Positions 47,551 to 57,610 are shown, numbered from the stretch's first letter. The stretch is DNA of 64,000 bases from Grimontia hollisae CIP 101886 (GCF_000176515.1 NZ_ADAQ01000013.1:645361-709360); one strand, 5' to 3'. Numbers and translations are program-made. Notes: a model not told the origin generated them from the sequence alone.

Positions 47551-47576
47551 AACCCGCCGCTGACTGGCGGGTTTTT
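47551..47576 (+). terminator. rho-independent terminator after the MetY-type gene
   Basis: AACCCGCC (47551-47558) pairs with GGCGGGTT (47566-47573), 7-base loop, five T in total at the 3' side. Confidence 0.88.
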
Positions 47577-47694
47577 CCGGCTTTGTCACTGACAATCTCA
47601 ACACCTTCAGCCAAGAAAACAATTCTCTCTTTTTATTAAAGTATTCCATCCCGTTTCCGATACAAAGAGGGTCAAAAGAGATTGTCAGGTTCAT

Positions 47695-48204
47695 ATGCAG
47701 GTTCACACGCTCGACAAAGCCCAACTCATTTCAGATATACAGCTAGGTGGAAACCTAAACCATGCTGTGTGCCAGGGGCGTCGTTCGGATTTTGCGTTAA
47801 TGTTGGCCCTGCTTTCTGGCGATGTCACGGAAACGACGCCACACGATCCAACGCATCCAGAAAAATTGACAGAAGCGCACCTTCGTAACGCGTTCAACTT
47901 ACCTGAGCCTATGCGACTGATTGCTGAAGAAAAAGACTACGAGCTTTGCGGTTCCCAAGCACATGCTTTTCACAAAGGGGGACTGGCAAGTGCACGGCTG
48001 AATTATTGTGTCACCCCTTCCGCGTTACATTTTCCCGCCTCAGGAACACACAATTTGGGCGAAGATATATATCATAATTTGTCCGGACATCAGCGCAGAC
48101 AATTAGATAGCGAAAATGATAAAACTACCGCATTAGATCCGGTAAATCTATATAATCAATTAGTTACAGCGAAACGCTACAATGAACTGCTTGCATATGC
48201 TTAA
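47695..48204 (+). CDS. conserved-looking hypothetical protein, 169 residues
   Basis: I do not recognise this protein. It is soluble, with no signal peptide or membrane segment, begins MQVHTLDKAQLISDIQLGGN, and is rich in His. Features are a small hydrophobic helix (SDFALMLALLSGD), PTHPEKLTEAHLRNAFNLPEP and a C-terminal LDPVNLYNQLVTAKRYNELL. TCAGG is 6 bases before the ATG. Codon use looks like that of the surrounding chromosome, so it is probably a lineage-specific housekeeping or stress gene, not a recent import. Neighbours give no hint: MetY-type enzyme upstream, SDR downstream, each apparently separately transcribed. Confidence 0.75.
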   Translation: MQVHTLDKAQLISDIQLGGNLNHAVCQGRRSDFALMLALLSGDVTETTPHDPTHPEKLTEAHLRNAFNLPEPMRLIAEEKDYELCGSQAHAFHKGGLASARLNYCVTPSALHFPASGTHNLGEDIYHNLSGHQRRQLDSENDKTTALDPVNLYNQLVTAKRYNELLAYA

Positions 48205-48470
48205 CCTATTGTTTTTAAATAAATCTTTAACTCTATTACCATAGACATCATATTGGTTCAACTTCTTCCACCCCAAAAAATCAAACTGTGATCACTTACT
48301 AAAAAAATCATTTTGCACACAGCTTGCACAACCTTTTTTGAACAAATTCACACCACTTTTGTCTTTCATGGTCCAAGATTGTTATCCACCTCTTAAAAAG
48401 CTGGGCATAAGTTGTTAGTTATCGTCGTATAACAATGAAAAGAGTCGAATCAGAATAGAAAGGTCAGACA

Positions 48471-49157
48471 ATGGATATTGCCAAATCCGTCATTGTGATT
48501 ACAGCAGCAGGGACTCCAACAGGTCGCGCCTTGGCTGAACATTTTTGTAGGCTAAATGCCCGTGTAGCTCTCGTAGATATTGATAGCCACAAGCTTCAGA
48601 CGACGTATGAATCTTGCCTGAATGCGGGGGGGACGTGCTTCTCATTCTTTCTTGCTAACCGCAGTGTGGAAAACATTTCCTACCTGTTTGAGGAAGTGAA
48701 CCGGGAAATGGGGGCTGTGGATGTACTTATCAACTACTGGCAAGCTGGTGGCCTTCCTAGCCTTCTGGCTAGCCAGGAGGCTGCGAATGGTGTAGTGAAA
48801 GATACGATCGCTGATGTTGCCTCTAACCTTTACCTCTTTGGGCGAGGAGCCGCATTCAATATGCTGGACAAAGGCCGGAAAGGCGTGATTGTAAACATCC
48901 CCGGTGTTTTAAGTAATAAAGGTAACTTACCCACCATCGACAGTTCCAATGCCGTCATTAAAGGACTCACCCAAAGCTGGGCTCAGGAGTTACAGCACGC
49001 AAATATTCGTGTAGCTGGCGTATTACCGAGACTTCGTCACAGTGCTGATGGGAACGTACATTATCTTCCTGTCGTGAACTATGACATGATTGATGGTGCT
49101 GCCTACATTGTAGAGAATGACAGTTTCACTGGCCGTATCTTGGAAGCTGCAAGTTAA
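48471..49157 (+). CDS. short-chain dehydrogenase/reductase-like protein with altered active site
   Basis: A 228-residue Rossmann protein of SDR type. The nucleotide loop is VIVITAAGTPTGRALAEHF (about 8-26), a form of TGxxxGxG, and VALVDID ends the second strand. The usual NNAG is NYWQAG. At about 155-165, where SDRs have Tyr-x-x-x-Lys, the sequence is IDSSNAVIKGLTQ, so the catalytic Tyr and Lys are missing. Oxidoreductase activity is therefore doubtful, and a structural or regulatory role is possible. AAAGG lies 8 bases before the ATG. Convergent with adhE across a bidirectional terminator. Confidence 0.8.
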   Translation: MDIAKSVIVITAAGTPTGRALAEHFCRLNARVALVDIDSHKLQTTYESCLNAGGTCFSFFLANRSVENISYLFEEVNREMGAVDVLINYWQAGGLPSLLASQEAANGVVKDTIADVASNLYLFGRGAAFNMLDKGRKGVIVNIPGVLSNKGNLPTIDSSNAVIKGLTQSWAQELQHANIRVAGVLPRLRHSADGNVHYLPVVNYDMIDGAAYIVENDSFTGRILEAAS

Positions 49158-49280
49158 ACGGCCGGTGAACTTTGCTGTAGCCGCTTCTAGGCCCTTCGAA
49201 TGAGGAGTGACAAAACCCCAGACCGGTGACCTTTCACCGTCAGGGAGCTACCACTTCAAAGGGTTAACCACTGCCAATAG

Positions 49281-49302
49281 AAAAGCCCGCTGACGCGGGC
49301 TT
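49281..49302. terminator. bidirectional terminator between SDR gene and adhE
   Basis: AAGCCCGC (49283-49290) pairs with GCGGGCTT (49295-49302), loop TGAC; AAAA before and T-rich after, so it works best toward adhE's side (minus strand tail TTTTCT). Confidence 0.8.
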
Positions 49303-49325
49303 CTTCTTTCATATTGAATCAAACG

Positions 49326-52040
49326 CTATGCTTTAGTGGCTTCTTTTTTCACATGTGCTTTCGCTGCGGGTTTAGCTGCTGCCGCTTCCTGATCGGCTTT
49401 CTTCTTAATGACAGTCGTGCCTTCGAACGTTTCACCTTCAACGAAAGCTTTACCGTAGTAAGAAGCAAGAAGCACTTCTTTCAACTCAGAGATCAACGGA
49501 TAACGTGGGTTCGCACCGGTACACTGATCATCGAACGCTTCAACAGCCAGCTCATCCACTTTCGCCAGGAAGTCAGCCTCCTTCACACCCGCTTCCTGGA
49601 TAGACATTGGGATATCCAAACTCGCTTTCAGTTCGTCCAGCCATGCAAGCAGACGCTCAATTTTCTGAGCAGTACGGTCACCTTCATGGCTTAGGCCAAG
49701 ATGGTCAGCCACTTCTGCGTAACGACGGCGTGCTTGTGGACGGTCGTACTGAGAGAATGCCGTTTGCTTGGTTGGGTTGTCGTTTGCGTTGTAACGGACA
49801 ACGTTAGCAATCAGCAGTGCGTTCGCCAGACCGTGTGGCAGGTGGAACTCAGCGCCGATTTTGTGTGCCATTGAGTGACATACACCCAGGAAGGCGTTCG
49901 CAAACGCGATACCCGCGATGGTTGCTGCGTTGTGCACTTTCTCGCGAGCGATGGGGTCTTTTGCACCATTCGTGTAGCTTGATGGCAGGTATTCTTTCAG
50001 CATCTTCAGCGCTTGCAGAGCCTGGCCGTCAGAGTATTCGTTCGCCAGAACAGAAACGTATGCTTCCAATGCGTGAGTCACTGCGTCATAACCACCAAAT
50101 GCAGTCAGCGACTTAGGCATGTTCATAACCAGGTTCGCATCGACGATGGCCATATGTGGTGTCAGTTCGTAATCAGCCAGTGGGTATTTCGCGCCAGTCT
50201 TGTCGTCAGTGACAACGGCGAATGGTGTCACTTCTGAACCAGTACCTGAAGTGGTAGTGATACACACCAGTTCCGCTTTCTTGCCCATTTTAGGGAACTT
50301 GTAAATACGTTTACGAATGTCCATAAAGCGCATTGCCAGTTCTTCGAAGTGCGTTTCTGGGTGCTCATACATTACCCACATAATTTTCGCTGCGTCCATG
50401 GGTGAACCACCGCCCAGGGCAATGATGACATCTGGCTGGAAGCTCTTCATTGCTTCTGCGCCTTTCTCAACAACAGTCAGCGTTGGATCAGCTTCAACTT
50501 CGAAGAAAGTCTGAACTTCCATGCCTTGTGCTTTCAGCAGGGCAACCACTTCGTCAGAGTAACCGTTGTTGAACAGGAAGCGGTCAGTGACCACAAATGC
50601 GCGCTTCTTGCCTTCCAGATCCCCCAGTGCGATTGGCAGGCTGCCACGACGGAAGTAGATAGATTTCGGTAGTTTATGCCACAGCATGTTTTCAGCTCGC
50701 TTCGCGACAGTTTTCTTGTTGATAAGGTGCTTAGGACCCACGTTTTCAGAGATAGAGTTCCCCCCCCAAGAACCACAACCCAGTGTCAGTGATGGTGCAA
50801 CGTTGAAGTTGTACAGGTCACCGATACCACCATGCGTGGTTGGGATGTTTACAAGAATACGCGCGGTTTTCAGCTTGTCACCAAAGTACTTGATACGCTC
50901 CTGGTTGATGTCCTGGTTGGTGTACAGGCCAGAGGTGTGGCCGATACCGCCGATTTCAACCATCGTTACCGCTTGGGCAACGGCATCTTCGAAGTCAGTT
51001 GCACGGAACAGACCCAGAGTTGGAGACAGTTTCTCGTGTGCGAATGCGTCGTCAACAGACACTTTGCCCAGACCTTCACCGATCAACACTTTGGTATCAG
51101 TTGGGACACTCACACCTGCCATTTCGGCAATCTTCACGGCTGGCTGACCTACAATGTTCGCGTTCAGTGCGCCATCAATCAGCAGGACTTTACGTACCTT
51201 TTCCGCCTCTTCTTTACTCAGAACAAAACCTTTGTGAGACGCAAAACGCGCTTTCACTTCATCGTATACCGCGTCAACGACAATCGCCGCCTGCTCAGAC
51301 GCACATACTACGCCGTTGTCGAAGGTTTTTGACATCAAGATAGACGCTACCGCACGTTTGATGTCAGCCGTTTCATCAATAACAACAGGAACGTTACCCG
51401 CACCAACACCAATTGCTGGTTTACCTGAAGAGTAAGCGGCTTTCACCATACCTGGACCACCTGTTGCCAGGATCAGGTTGATGTCATCATGCTTCATCAA
51501 TGCGTTAGAGAGTTCTACAGAAGGCTCGTCAATCCAACCAATGATGTCTTTAGGTGCACCCGCTGCAACTGCCGCGTCCAGAACCAGCTTCGCTGCAGCG
51601 TTGGTAGAGTTTTTCGCACGTGGGTGTGGAGAAAAAATAATGCCGTTGCGTGTTTTGAGAGAGATAAGAGATTTGAAAATAGCGGTTGAAGTCGGGTTGG
51701 TCGTTGGAACGATACCGCAAATGATACCTACAGGCTCTGCGATAGTGAACGTACCAAACTCTTCGTTTTCTTCCAGAATACCGCAGGTCTTTTCGTCTTT
51801 GTATTTGTTGTAGATAAATTCGGAAGCAAAGTGGTTTTTGATGACCTTGTCTTCGACAATACCCATGCCAGATTCTTCAACGGCTTGTTGGGCCAAGGGA
51901 ATACGGGCGTTGTTAGCAGCCAGTGATGCAGCACGGAAGATTTTGTCAACTTGCTCCTGGGAGAAAGTGGCGAACTCTTTCTGCGCTCTTTTAACACGCT
52001 CAACCATTGCGTTAAGTTCGGCTACGTTAGTTACAGGCAT
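49326..52040 (-). CDS. adhE: bifunctional acetaldehyde-CoA/alcohol dehydrogenase AdhE
   Basis: Fermentative enzyme reducing acetyl-CoA to acetaldehyde and then ethanol, forming spirosomes. The 904 residues split into an N-terminal aldehyde dehydrogenase domain (about 1-440, catalytic Cys near 245 in NGVVCASEQAAIVV). The C-terminal iron-dependent alcohol dehydrogenase domain (about 450-870) has DVIIALGGGSPMDAAKIMW and the iron-binding HSMAHKIGAEFHLPHGLANA. The Ala/Lys-rich C-terminal tail (QEAAAAKPAAKAHVKKEATKA) is longer than needed. The upstream region is 600 bases long and has an FNR-like site about 155 bases before the start, fitting anaerobic induction. Confidence 0.98.
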   Translation of the reverse strand: MPVTNVAELNAMVERVKRAQKEFATFSQEQVDKIFRAASLAANNARIPLAQQAVEESGMGIVEDKVIKNHFASEFIYNKYKDEKTCGILEENEEFGTFTIAEPVGIICGIVPTTNPTSTAIFKSLISLKTRNGIIFSPHPRAKNSTNAAAKLVLDAAVAAGAPKDIIGWIDEPSVELSNALMKHDDINLILATGGPGMVKAAYSSGKPAIGVGAGNVPVVIDETADIKRAVASILMSKTFDNGVVCASEQAAIVVDAVYDEVKARFASHKGFVLSKEEAEKVRKVLLIDGALNANIVGQPAVKIAEMAGVSVPTDTKVLIGEGLGKVSVDDAFAHEKLSPTLGLFRATDFEDAVAQAVTMVEIGGIGHTSGLYTNQDINQERIKYFGDKLKTARILVNIPTTHGGIGDLYNFNVAPSLTLGCGSWGGNSISENVGPKHLINKKTVAKRAENMLWHKLPKSIYFRRGSLPIALGDLEGKKRAFVVTDRFLFNNGYSDEVVALLKAQGMEVQTFFEVEADPTLTVVEKGAEAMKSFQPDVIIALGGGSPMDAAKIMWVMYEHPETHFEELAMRFMDIRKRIYKFPKMGKKAELVCITTTSGTGSEVTPFAVVTDDKTGAKYPLADYELTPHMAIVDANLVMNMPKSLTAFGGYDAVTHALEAYVSVLANEYSDGQALQALKMLKEYLPSSYTNGAKDPIAREKVHNAATIAGIAFANAFLGVCHSMAHKIGAEFHLPHGLANALLIANVVRYNANDNPTKQTAFSQYDRPQARRRYAEVADHLGLSHEGDRTAQKIERLLAWLDELKASLDIPMSIQEAGVKEADFLAKVDELAVEAFDDQCTGANPRYPLISELKEVLLASYYGKAFVEGETFEGTTVIKKKADQEAAAAKPAAKAHVKKEATKA

Positions 52041-52194
52041 AGTTGTCTCCTACATACCTAAAGTTGAAAATTATTTAGTAACCACATGCTTATCAGGTGA
52101 AAAGCCTAAGCATCACGCTTCCCTTAGTGATCTTTGGCAGGCATTTAGTAAATAACTTTCAAAATTGATTATAGATTTTCAGCAAACGATAAAA

Positions 52195-52208
52195 TTGATC
52201 GGGATCAT
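52195..52208 (-). promoter_or_regulatory. FNR-like site upstream of adhE
   Basis: TTGAT-CGGG-ATCAT, one mismatch to TTGAT-N4-ATCAA, 155-168 bases before adhE. Consistent with FNR control of an anaerobic fermentation gene; a degenerate second half-set TTGATTATAGATT occurs at about 52165. Confidence 0.55.
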
Positions 52209-52388
52209 GCGTAGTAAACTTTCACAATCATTTCCATCTCACGCTCAATCCCTATTCGTATTAACCGCAGATTAAACGTTTTGAAAGCCTGAATGGCAAA
52301 GCAATCACATAAATGTAACACATATGCATTGTGTCTCACATACCTGTATAACGGCTTTTGATTCCATTATCTATGACAGAATTACATC

Positions 52389-52404
52389 TGTGATCTATGT
52401 CACA
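52389..52404. promoter_or_regulatory. CRP-consensus site in the adhE-marC intergenic region
   Basis: TGTGA-TCTATG-TCACA matches the CRP core in all ten conserved positions. It lies about 350 bases before adhE and 243-258 bases before marC, so its target is open. Confidence 0.6.
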
Positions 52405-52646
52405 TCATAAATTTTGTACACACTGGTGAAAAATCAATATCTATGCATTGAAAGTAAATGACATCTAGAATATTTATTGCTGAAAGTGCCTTATCCACTG
52501 CCCTTCCGCCAATATGGAAAATATTTGCATGGATAATTGTCCCACCGATTGGCATTTGACATTTCAGCGTTATACTAACGTCCGCAATAAATACGTTTGC
52601 GAACCATGTCTAACCTTTTCGTTTCTCAGATTTCGAGTGTTTGGGA

Positions 52647-53285
52647 ATGACTAGCATCGAGCTTGTAATATTTTTTCAGTTTTTCATCGGCTTGTTTGCA
52701 GCGGTGAATCCACTGGGCATCATGCCCATTTTTGTTTCCCTGACCGCACACCAGGATCCTGTTGAACGGAACAAAACTGCATATACGGCAAGTCTAGCCG
52801 TGGCTGCTATCTTGGTTGTTTCATTATTAGCCGGGCAGCTATTGTTGGATTTTTTCAGCATTTCCCTCGATTCTTTCCGCGTGGCGGGAGGCTTGTTGCT
52901 GGTCAGTATCGCTTTCACCATGATGAGCGGTAAGTTAGGGGAAGATAAGCAAAACAAACAAGAGCAATCTGAGTCGGTAAGCCGTGAACAGATTGGGGTT
53001 GTCCCCTTAGCCATGCCCCTGTTGGCAGGTCCGGGCGCCATTAGCTCGACCATTGTTTATGCCAGCCGCTATCCAAGTTCAGTAGATACAGTGGGCCTGA
53101 TTGCGTCGATCTGCATTTTTGCCACAGGCATTTGGGGGCTGCTTCGTCTGGCTCCAACCATCGTGAAATTTCTGGGACAAACGGGGATCAACGTGATCAC
53201 CCGTATTATGGGTCTGATTCTGGCAGCCTTGGGCATCGAATTTATTACCAATGGGTTGCGGGCACTGTTTCCTGGTTTGAGCTAA
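52647..53285 (+). CDS. MarC/YchE family membrane protein
   Basis: A six-helix inner-membrane protein of the MarC (UPF0056) family, about 212 residues, function unsettled. It opens ELVIFFQFFIGLFAAVNPLGIMPIFVSLT, has the conserved RVAGGLLLVSIAFTMMSG, and IGVVPLAMPLLAGPGAISSTIV (about 117-138), the family's hallmark. A TTG at 52641 begins the frame; ATG 52647 is the likely start, but no clear ribosome site distinguishes them. It is divergent from adhE as ychE is in E. coli, so ychE is the probable orthologue. Confidence 0.87.
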   Translation: MTSIELVIFFQFFIGLFAAVNPLGIMPIFVSLTAHQDPVERNKTAYTASLAVAAILVVSLLAGQLLLDFFSISLDSFRVAGGLLLVSIAFTMMSGKLGEDKQNKQEQSESVSREQIGVVPLAMPLLAGPGAISSTIVYASRYPSSVDTVGLIASICIFATGIWGLLRLAPTIVKFLGQTGINVITRIMGLILAALGIEFITNGLRALFPGLS

Positions 53286-53358
53286 GTTTGACAGTTCGTT
53301 GAAGTGTTGACTTTACCCCCGAACCGGAAATGAAAAGCGTTGAGGAAACCGCCGCCAA

Positions 53359-54261
53359 TTAACGGTCATTTAACGCTGCGCGGATAAAGCCTTGGTGTTG
53401 CGCCAGTTTATGTTTTGCTTCTTCAGCATCAAAGCCACCGAGAAGCATTAAGATCGCGGTTTTACAGTGACGGTTGCAGACAGACAGGGCTTTCTCCGCT
53501 TCTTCTACAGAAACACCCGTCGCCTCAACAACGATATTGGTCTGACGTTGGATAAGCTTGGCGTTGGTCGCTTCGACATCTACCATTAAATTGCCGAAAA
53601 CTTTGCCACTTTTGATCATTGCGCCAGTGGTGAGCATATTAAGCACCAGCTTCTGGGCAGTACCGGCTTTCATACGCGATGAACCAGTCACCACTTCCGG
53701 GCCAACAACCGGGGTTATAATGATGTCAGCGTGCGCTTCCATCGGACAACCCGGATTACAGGCTAGGGAAACGACCGTCGCCCCAACAGATTGCGCGTAC
53801 TCCATCCCGGCGATGACGTAAGGCGTGCGACCACTGGCAGCAATGCCCACGACAACGTCACGTGATGACAGCTCCAAATCCACCAGATCGGCTTTACCCA
53901 ACTCTCGGTTATCTTCGGCATTTTCCACCGCTTTGAGGATGGCCTGATGACCACCGGCAATCAGGCCGATTACCATGTTGGGATCGCTGCCGTAGGTTGG
54001 CGGACACTCACTGGCATCCAGAATACCCAAACGACCTGATGTACCGGCCCCCATATAAATCAGGCGCCCACCCTGTGCAAAGGCAGCGGCAATGGCATCC
54101 ACTGCTAAAGCGATTTGCGGCAATGTTTGTGCTACAGCAAGCGCAACCAGTTGGTCTTGCTGGTTAATCACTTCCAGCATTTCCAATGTTGGCAGGGTGT
54201 CTATTTGTGTACTGGCTGGATTACGGCTTTCCGTGATCAGGCGGGTTAAATCAATTTTCAT
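53359..54261 (-). CDS. murQ: N-acetylmuramic acid 6-phosphate etherase
   Basis: Cleaves the lactyl ether of MurNAc-6-phosphate to give GlcNAc-6-phosphate in cell-wall recycling. About 300 residues with a SIS fold: [26 protein letters not shown] (about 68-93, catalytic Glu in DASECPPT), [18 protein letters not shown], and [18 protein letters not shown] (about 199-216), all MurQ signatures. The frame runs to 54318, but ATG at 54261 matches the family start [17 protein letters not shown]. No murP or anmK neighbour is in the window; the gene is convergent with marC. Upstream is a long untranslated region. Confidence 0.95.
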   Translation of the reverse strand: MKIDLTRLITESRNPASTQIDTLPTLEMLEVINQQDQLVALAVAQTLPQIALAVDAIAAAFAQGGRLIYMGAGTSGRLGILDASECPPTYGSDPNMVIGLIAGGHQAILKAVENAEDNRELGKADLVDLELSSRDVVVGIAASGRTPYVIAGMEYAQSVGATVVSLACNPGCPMEAHADIIITPVVGPEVVTGSSRMKAGTAQKLVLNMLTTGAMIKSGKVFGNLMVDVEATNAKLIQRQTNIVVEATGVSVEEAEKALSVCNRHCKTAILMLLGGFDAEEAKHKLAQHQGFIRAALNDR

Positions 54262-54588
54262 TTTCTGTTTCTTCGTTAGGAGAATTGCGGGCAATCGTAC
54301 GGAATTACATATTCCCATTTGGTGATAATAATCACAGCTAAAGTTATTCTTAAAGGTGTATTGCTTTGGAATACTGAGGGATTATTGCTGTATCAGACTC
54401 AAAAAATATGAATTAATACTTTATATTCAAAAGGTTAATTTACACATAATGATTTCCGCATTGGAAAGTCAGACAGACGTCTGATAGATGACATTTCCTC
54501 CGACATTCGCCAAATCCTGACGTGATATAGATTCCGATGATTGTCACAGACTGGCAACTTACCTGCTCCCAGTTATCTTATTGACGAA
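54262..54588 (-). other. AT-rich region between murQ and cysS terminator
   Basis: About 330 bases with no gene seen. It should contain the murQ promoter; AT-rich blocks at about 54320-54450 are suggestive, but no specific element was identified. Confidence 0.45.
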
Positions 54589-54615
54589 AAAAGCGATGCC
54601 TGAGCATCGCTTTTT
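54589..54615 (-). terminator. rho-independent terminator after cysS
   Basis: AAAAGCGATGC (54589-54599) pairs perfectly with GCATCGCTTTT (54604-54614), 4-base loop, T-run in the minus orientation (AAAAAA on plus before the stem). Confidence 0.88.
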
Positions 54616-54641
54616 CACATTCAGTGTCAGAGCCAGCTTGG

Positions 54642-56027
54642 CTACTTACGGCGCCAAGTTGTACCTTGGGCACCGTCTTCCAGCACAATTCCCATCGCAG
54701 TCAGTGCATCACGGGCTGCATCTGCCGCTGCCCAGTCTTTATTTGCGCGGGCGTCATTGCGCGCTTTGATCAATGCTTCAATTTCAGCCACTTCATCGTC
54801 GCCACCTTCGGTGTTTCCTTTCAGGAAGGCTTCAGGATCTTGCTCCAGCAGGCCGAGCACTTCTGCCAGCTCGCGCATACGGGCTGCCAGTTTCGACGCG
54901 GCTGCAACATCCTCTGCTTTCAGGCGGTTGATTTCACGCGCCATATCGAACAACACGGAATAGGCTTCTGGTGTGTTGAAGTCATCATCCATTGCAGCCT
55001 TAAAGCGCTCAACGAATGCTTCACCACCTTCTGCCGCTACAGATGTATCCAGACCGCGCAGTGACGTGTACAAACGCTCCATCGACGCGCGCGCTTGCTT
55101 CAGGTTTTCTTCGCTGTAGTTCAGCTGGCTACGGTAGTGACCAGACATCAGGAAGTAACGCACCGTTTCAGCATCGTAATGCGCCAGCACATCACGGATG
55201 GTGAAGAAGTTCCCCAGTGACTTAGACATCTTCTCACGGTCAACCATCACCATGCCGCTGTGCATCCAGGTATTGACGTACTGGGTATCATGCGCGCAGC
55301 AAGACTGAGCGATTTCGTTTTCGTGGTGCGGGAACGTCAGGTCTGAGCCGCCACCATGAATGTCAAAATGGTTGCCCAGAATCGCAGAGTTCATGGCCGA
55401 GCATTCAATGTGCCAGCCAGGACGGCCAGGGCCCCAAGGCGATTCCCATGTCGGTTCACCGGGCTTAGACATTTTCCACAGCACAAAGTCCAGTGGGCTT
55501 TTCTTCGCTTCTTCCACATCCACGCGCGCACCGGCTTGCAACTGCTCCAAATCCTGACGGGACAGCTTGCCATATTCGTCAAACTTAGCCACTTCAAACA
55601 GCACATCACCGTTAGAGGCTACATACGCGAAACCACGGTCAATCAAGCGTTCGACCAGCGCAATAATTTCAGCAATATACTGGGTAGCACGTGGTTCGAT
55701 GTCCGGGCGTTTCATGTTCAGCGCATCAAAGTCAGCATACATTTCGCCAATCAGGCGCTCTGTCAGGGCTTCACAGCTTTCGCCATTTTCTGCAGCACGT
55801 TTAATGATTTTGTCATCAATGTCGGTGATGTTGCGGACAAAGGTCAGGTCATAGCCCAGATAGCGCAGATAACGGGAGACCACGTCGAACGAAACAAAGG
55901 TACGGCCATGGCCGATATGGCACAAATCGTAAATGGTAACCCCACACACATACATGCCAACCTTGCCAGGATGAATAGGTTTAAATTCTTCTTTTTGCTT
56001 GGTGAGGGAGTTGTAAATCTTCAACAT
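54642..56027 (-). CDS. cysS: cysteine-tRNA ligase
   Basis: Class I synthetase charging tRNA-Cys. About 461 residues: [26 protein letters not shown] holds a zinc-ligand Cys and the HIGH motif (about 24-49), and [17 protein letters not shown] has KMSKS (about 266). The later zinc ligands are in WHIECSAMN and HHENEIAQS, and the C-terminal anticodon domain ends [16 protein letters not shown]. The frame extends to 56045, but [17 protein letters not shown] at 56027 is the family start; neither site has a good ribosome signal. Divergent from ppiB. Confidence 0.96.
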   Translation of the reverse strand: MLKIYNSLTKQKEEFKPIHPGKVGMYVCGVTIYDLCHIGHGRTFVSFDVVSRYLRYLGYDLTFVRNITDIDDKIIKRAAENGESCEALTERLIGEMYADFDALNMKRPDIEPRATQYIAEIIALVERLIDRGFAYVASNGDVLFEVAKFDEYGKLSRQDLEQLQAGARVDVEEAKKSPLDFVLWKMSKPGEPTWESPWGPGRPGWHIECSAMNSAILGNHFDIHGGGSDLTFPHHENEIAQSCCAHDTQYVNTWMHSGMVMVDREKMSKSLGNFFTIRDVLAHYDAETVRYFLMSGHYRSQLNYSEENLKQARASMERLYTSLRGLDTSVAAEGGEAFVERFKAAMDDDFNTPEAYSVLFDMAREINRLKAEDVAAASKLAARMRELAEVLGLLEQDPEAFLKGNTEGGDDEVAEIEALIKARNDARANKDWAAADAARDALTAMGIVLEDGAQGTTWRRK

Positions 56028-56254
56028 GGTAGTCGGGTTACCCATTACAAATATTAAATGATTATCAGGAATCGCATATTACACCTTTTCCGCCCGGTTT
56101 AGGCAAGAATGAACCCCCTCGTGTATGCAATTAACGCAGGCAGGCACTCTGCTGCGTCGTGACACGGATTTTTCTGGTGCGATCTGTTGAATGTCGCGAC
56201 CACTAGGATAGAATCAACCCTTTATAGCTAAACGCGAATTTATAGGAACACATC

Positions 56255-56752
56255 ATGGTTACGCTTCATACCAATTTTGGTGACATAAAAATCCAACTGA
56301 ACAGCGAAAAAGCGCCGGTCACTGTGGAAAACTTCCTGCAATACTGCCGCGACGGTTTCTACAACGGCACCCTGTTCCACCGCGTGATTGACGGTTTCAT
56401 GATTCAAGGTGGCGGTATGGCTTCAGGTATGGAAGAAAAAGAAACCCGCGCACCAATCAAAAACGAAGCTAATAATGGTTTGAGCAATAAAGTCGGCACC
56501 ATTGCAATGGCACGCACCATGGAGCCGCATTCAGCAAGCTCCCAATTCTTCATCAACGTCAACGACAACACCTTCCTGGACTTCAAATCGGAAACACCAG
56601 ACGGTTGGGGTTACTGCGTGTTCGGTGAAGTCGTTGAAGGTATGGACGTGGTGAACAAAATCAAGAGCGTCGCTACTGGAAACTGGGGCTACGTTCATCA
56701 GGATGTGCCTGTAGAAGAAGTGCTGATCGAAAGCGTAACAGTCGAAGAATAA
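56255..56752 (+). CDS. ppiB: peptidyl-prolyl cis-trans isomerase B (cyclophilin)
   Basis: Cytoplasmic cyclophilin, 165 residues, no signal peptide. It has [30 protein letters not shown] (about 24-53, with the catalytic Arg of FHRV), then [14 protein letters not shown] and [11 protein letters not shown] (about 92-102) and [16 protein letters not shown] precedes the ATG. It is divergent from cysS and followed by lpxH on the same strand, 41 bases later, with a small hairpin between. Confidence 0.96.
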   Translation: MVTLHTNFGDIKIQLNSEKAPVTVENFLQYCRDGFYNGTLFHRVIDGFMIQGGGMASGMEEKETRAPIKNEANNGLSNKVGTIAMARTMEPHSASSQFFINVNDNTFLDFKSETPDGWGYCVFGEVVEGMDVVNKIKSVATGNWGYVHQDVPVEEVLIESVTVEE

Positions 56753-56762
56753 AGCACTGAGG

Positions 56763-56783
56763 GACAGCAGAGTTTCTGCTGTC
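56763..56783 (+). other. hairpin between ppiB and lpxH
   Basis: GACAGCAG (56763-56770) pairs with CTGCTGTC (56776-56783), loop AGTTT, followed by TCATTACTCT and the lpxH ATG 10 bases later. It is too weakly T-rich for a strong terminator; lpxH has no visible Shine-Dalgarno, so the stem may influence its translation. Confidence 0.5.
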
Positions 56784-56793
56784 TCATTACTCT

Positions 56794-57519
56794 ATGACCG
56801 TATTATTTATATCAGATCTTCATCTCAGCCCTTCCCACCCTGAAATCACACAATGCTTTCACCGGTTTTTGAAAGAGGAAGCGTCGAAGGCGCAGGCGCT
56901 TTATGTTCTGGGTGACCTGTTTGAATCCTGGGTGGGTGATGATGATGAAACACCTTTGCACACAGAGGTCGCGGCTGCATTCCGAACGCTGAGCGATTCA
57001 GGCGTTCCCATTTACTTTATCCACGGAAACCGTGATTTTCTTATTGGTCAGCACTATGCAAACGCAGCAGGATTCACAATACTGCCCGAGCAATGTGTCA
57101 TCGACCTGTTTGGTAAACCAACCCTTATCATGCACGGCGACACCCTCTGCATTCAGGATGAAGCCTACCAACGCTATCGCAAAAAAGTGCACAATCGTTT
57201 TATTCAATGGCTGTTTTTCCGGTTGCCACTCTCTTACCGTCAGCGTATCGGTGAAAAGTTACGGGCTGGCAGCACTAAGAGCAACCAGCAGAAATCGCTA
57301 TCGATCATGGATGTTGATCAAGATGAAGTGAAACGCGTCATGGCAAGCGTTGGGGTGACACAATTGATTCATGGTCACACTCACCGGCCAGCTGTTCACG
57401 AGATTTCGCTTGGGTCTGATCCCGCACAACGAATAGTGTTGGGGGACTGGTACACGCAAGGTTCGGTCTTAGTCTGTACCGAAAAAGGCTGCATGCTGCA
57501 ATCCCTTGGATTTAAATGA
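56794..57519 (+). CDS. lpxH: UDP-2,3-diacylglucosamine diphosphatase LpxH
   Basis: Peripheral-membrane metallophosphoesterase of lipid A synthesis, giving lipid X and UMP. The 241 residues show the calcineurin-like motif set: FISDLHLSPSHPEI (DxH), YVLGDLFESWVGDDD (GD), FIHGNRDFLIG (GNRD), LIMHGDTLC and LIHGHTHRPAVHE (GHTHRP). The start has no clear ribosome site and lies 10 bases after a hairpin. Probably co-transcribed with ppiB. Confidence 0.96.
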   Translation: MTVLFISDLHLSPSHPEITQCFHRFLKEEASKAQALYVLGDLFESWVGDDDETPLHTEVAAAFRTLSDSGVPIYFIHGNRDFLIGQHYANAAGFTILPEQCVIDLFGKPTLIMHGDTLCIQDEAYQRYRKKVHNRFIQWLFFRLPLSYRQRIGEKLRAGSTKSNQQKSLSIMDVDQDEVKRVMASVGVTQLIHGHTHRPAVHEISLGSDPAQRIVLGDWYTQGSVLVCTEKGCMLQSLGFK

Positions 57520-57610
57520 AAAGCACATCTTATCCGCCCAGAGGTCAAGATGAGAAAAGTATGAAAAAATGTATTAGTTGTTAAAGCGAAATATCAGTCT
57601 TTCTTGATGC

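Noticed and set aside
48381-48389. DnaA box (TTATCCACC) and a second TTATCCACT near 52493
   Set aside because: Single near-matches without clustering, AT-rich unwinding repeats or replication genes; not an origin.
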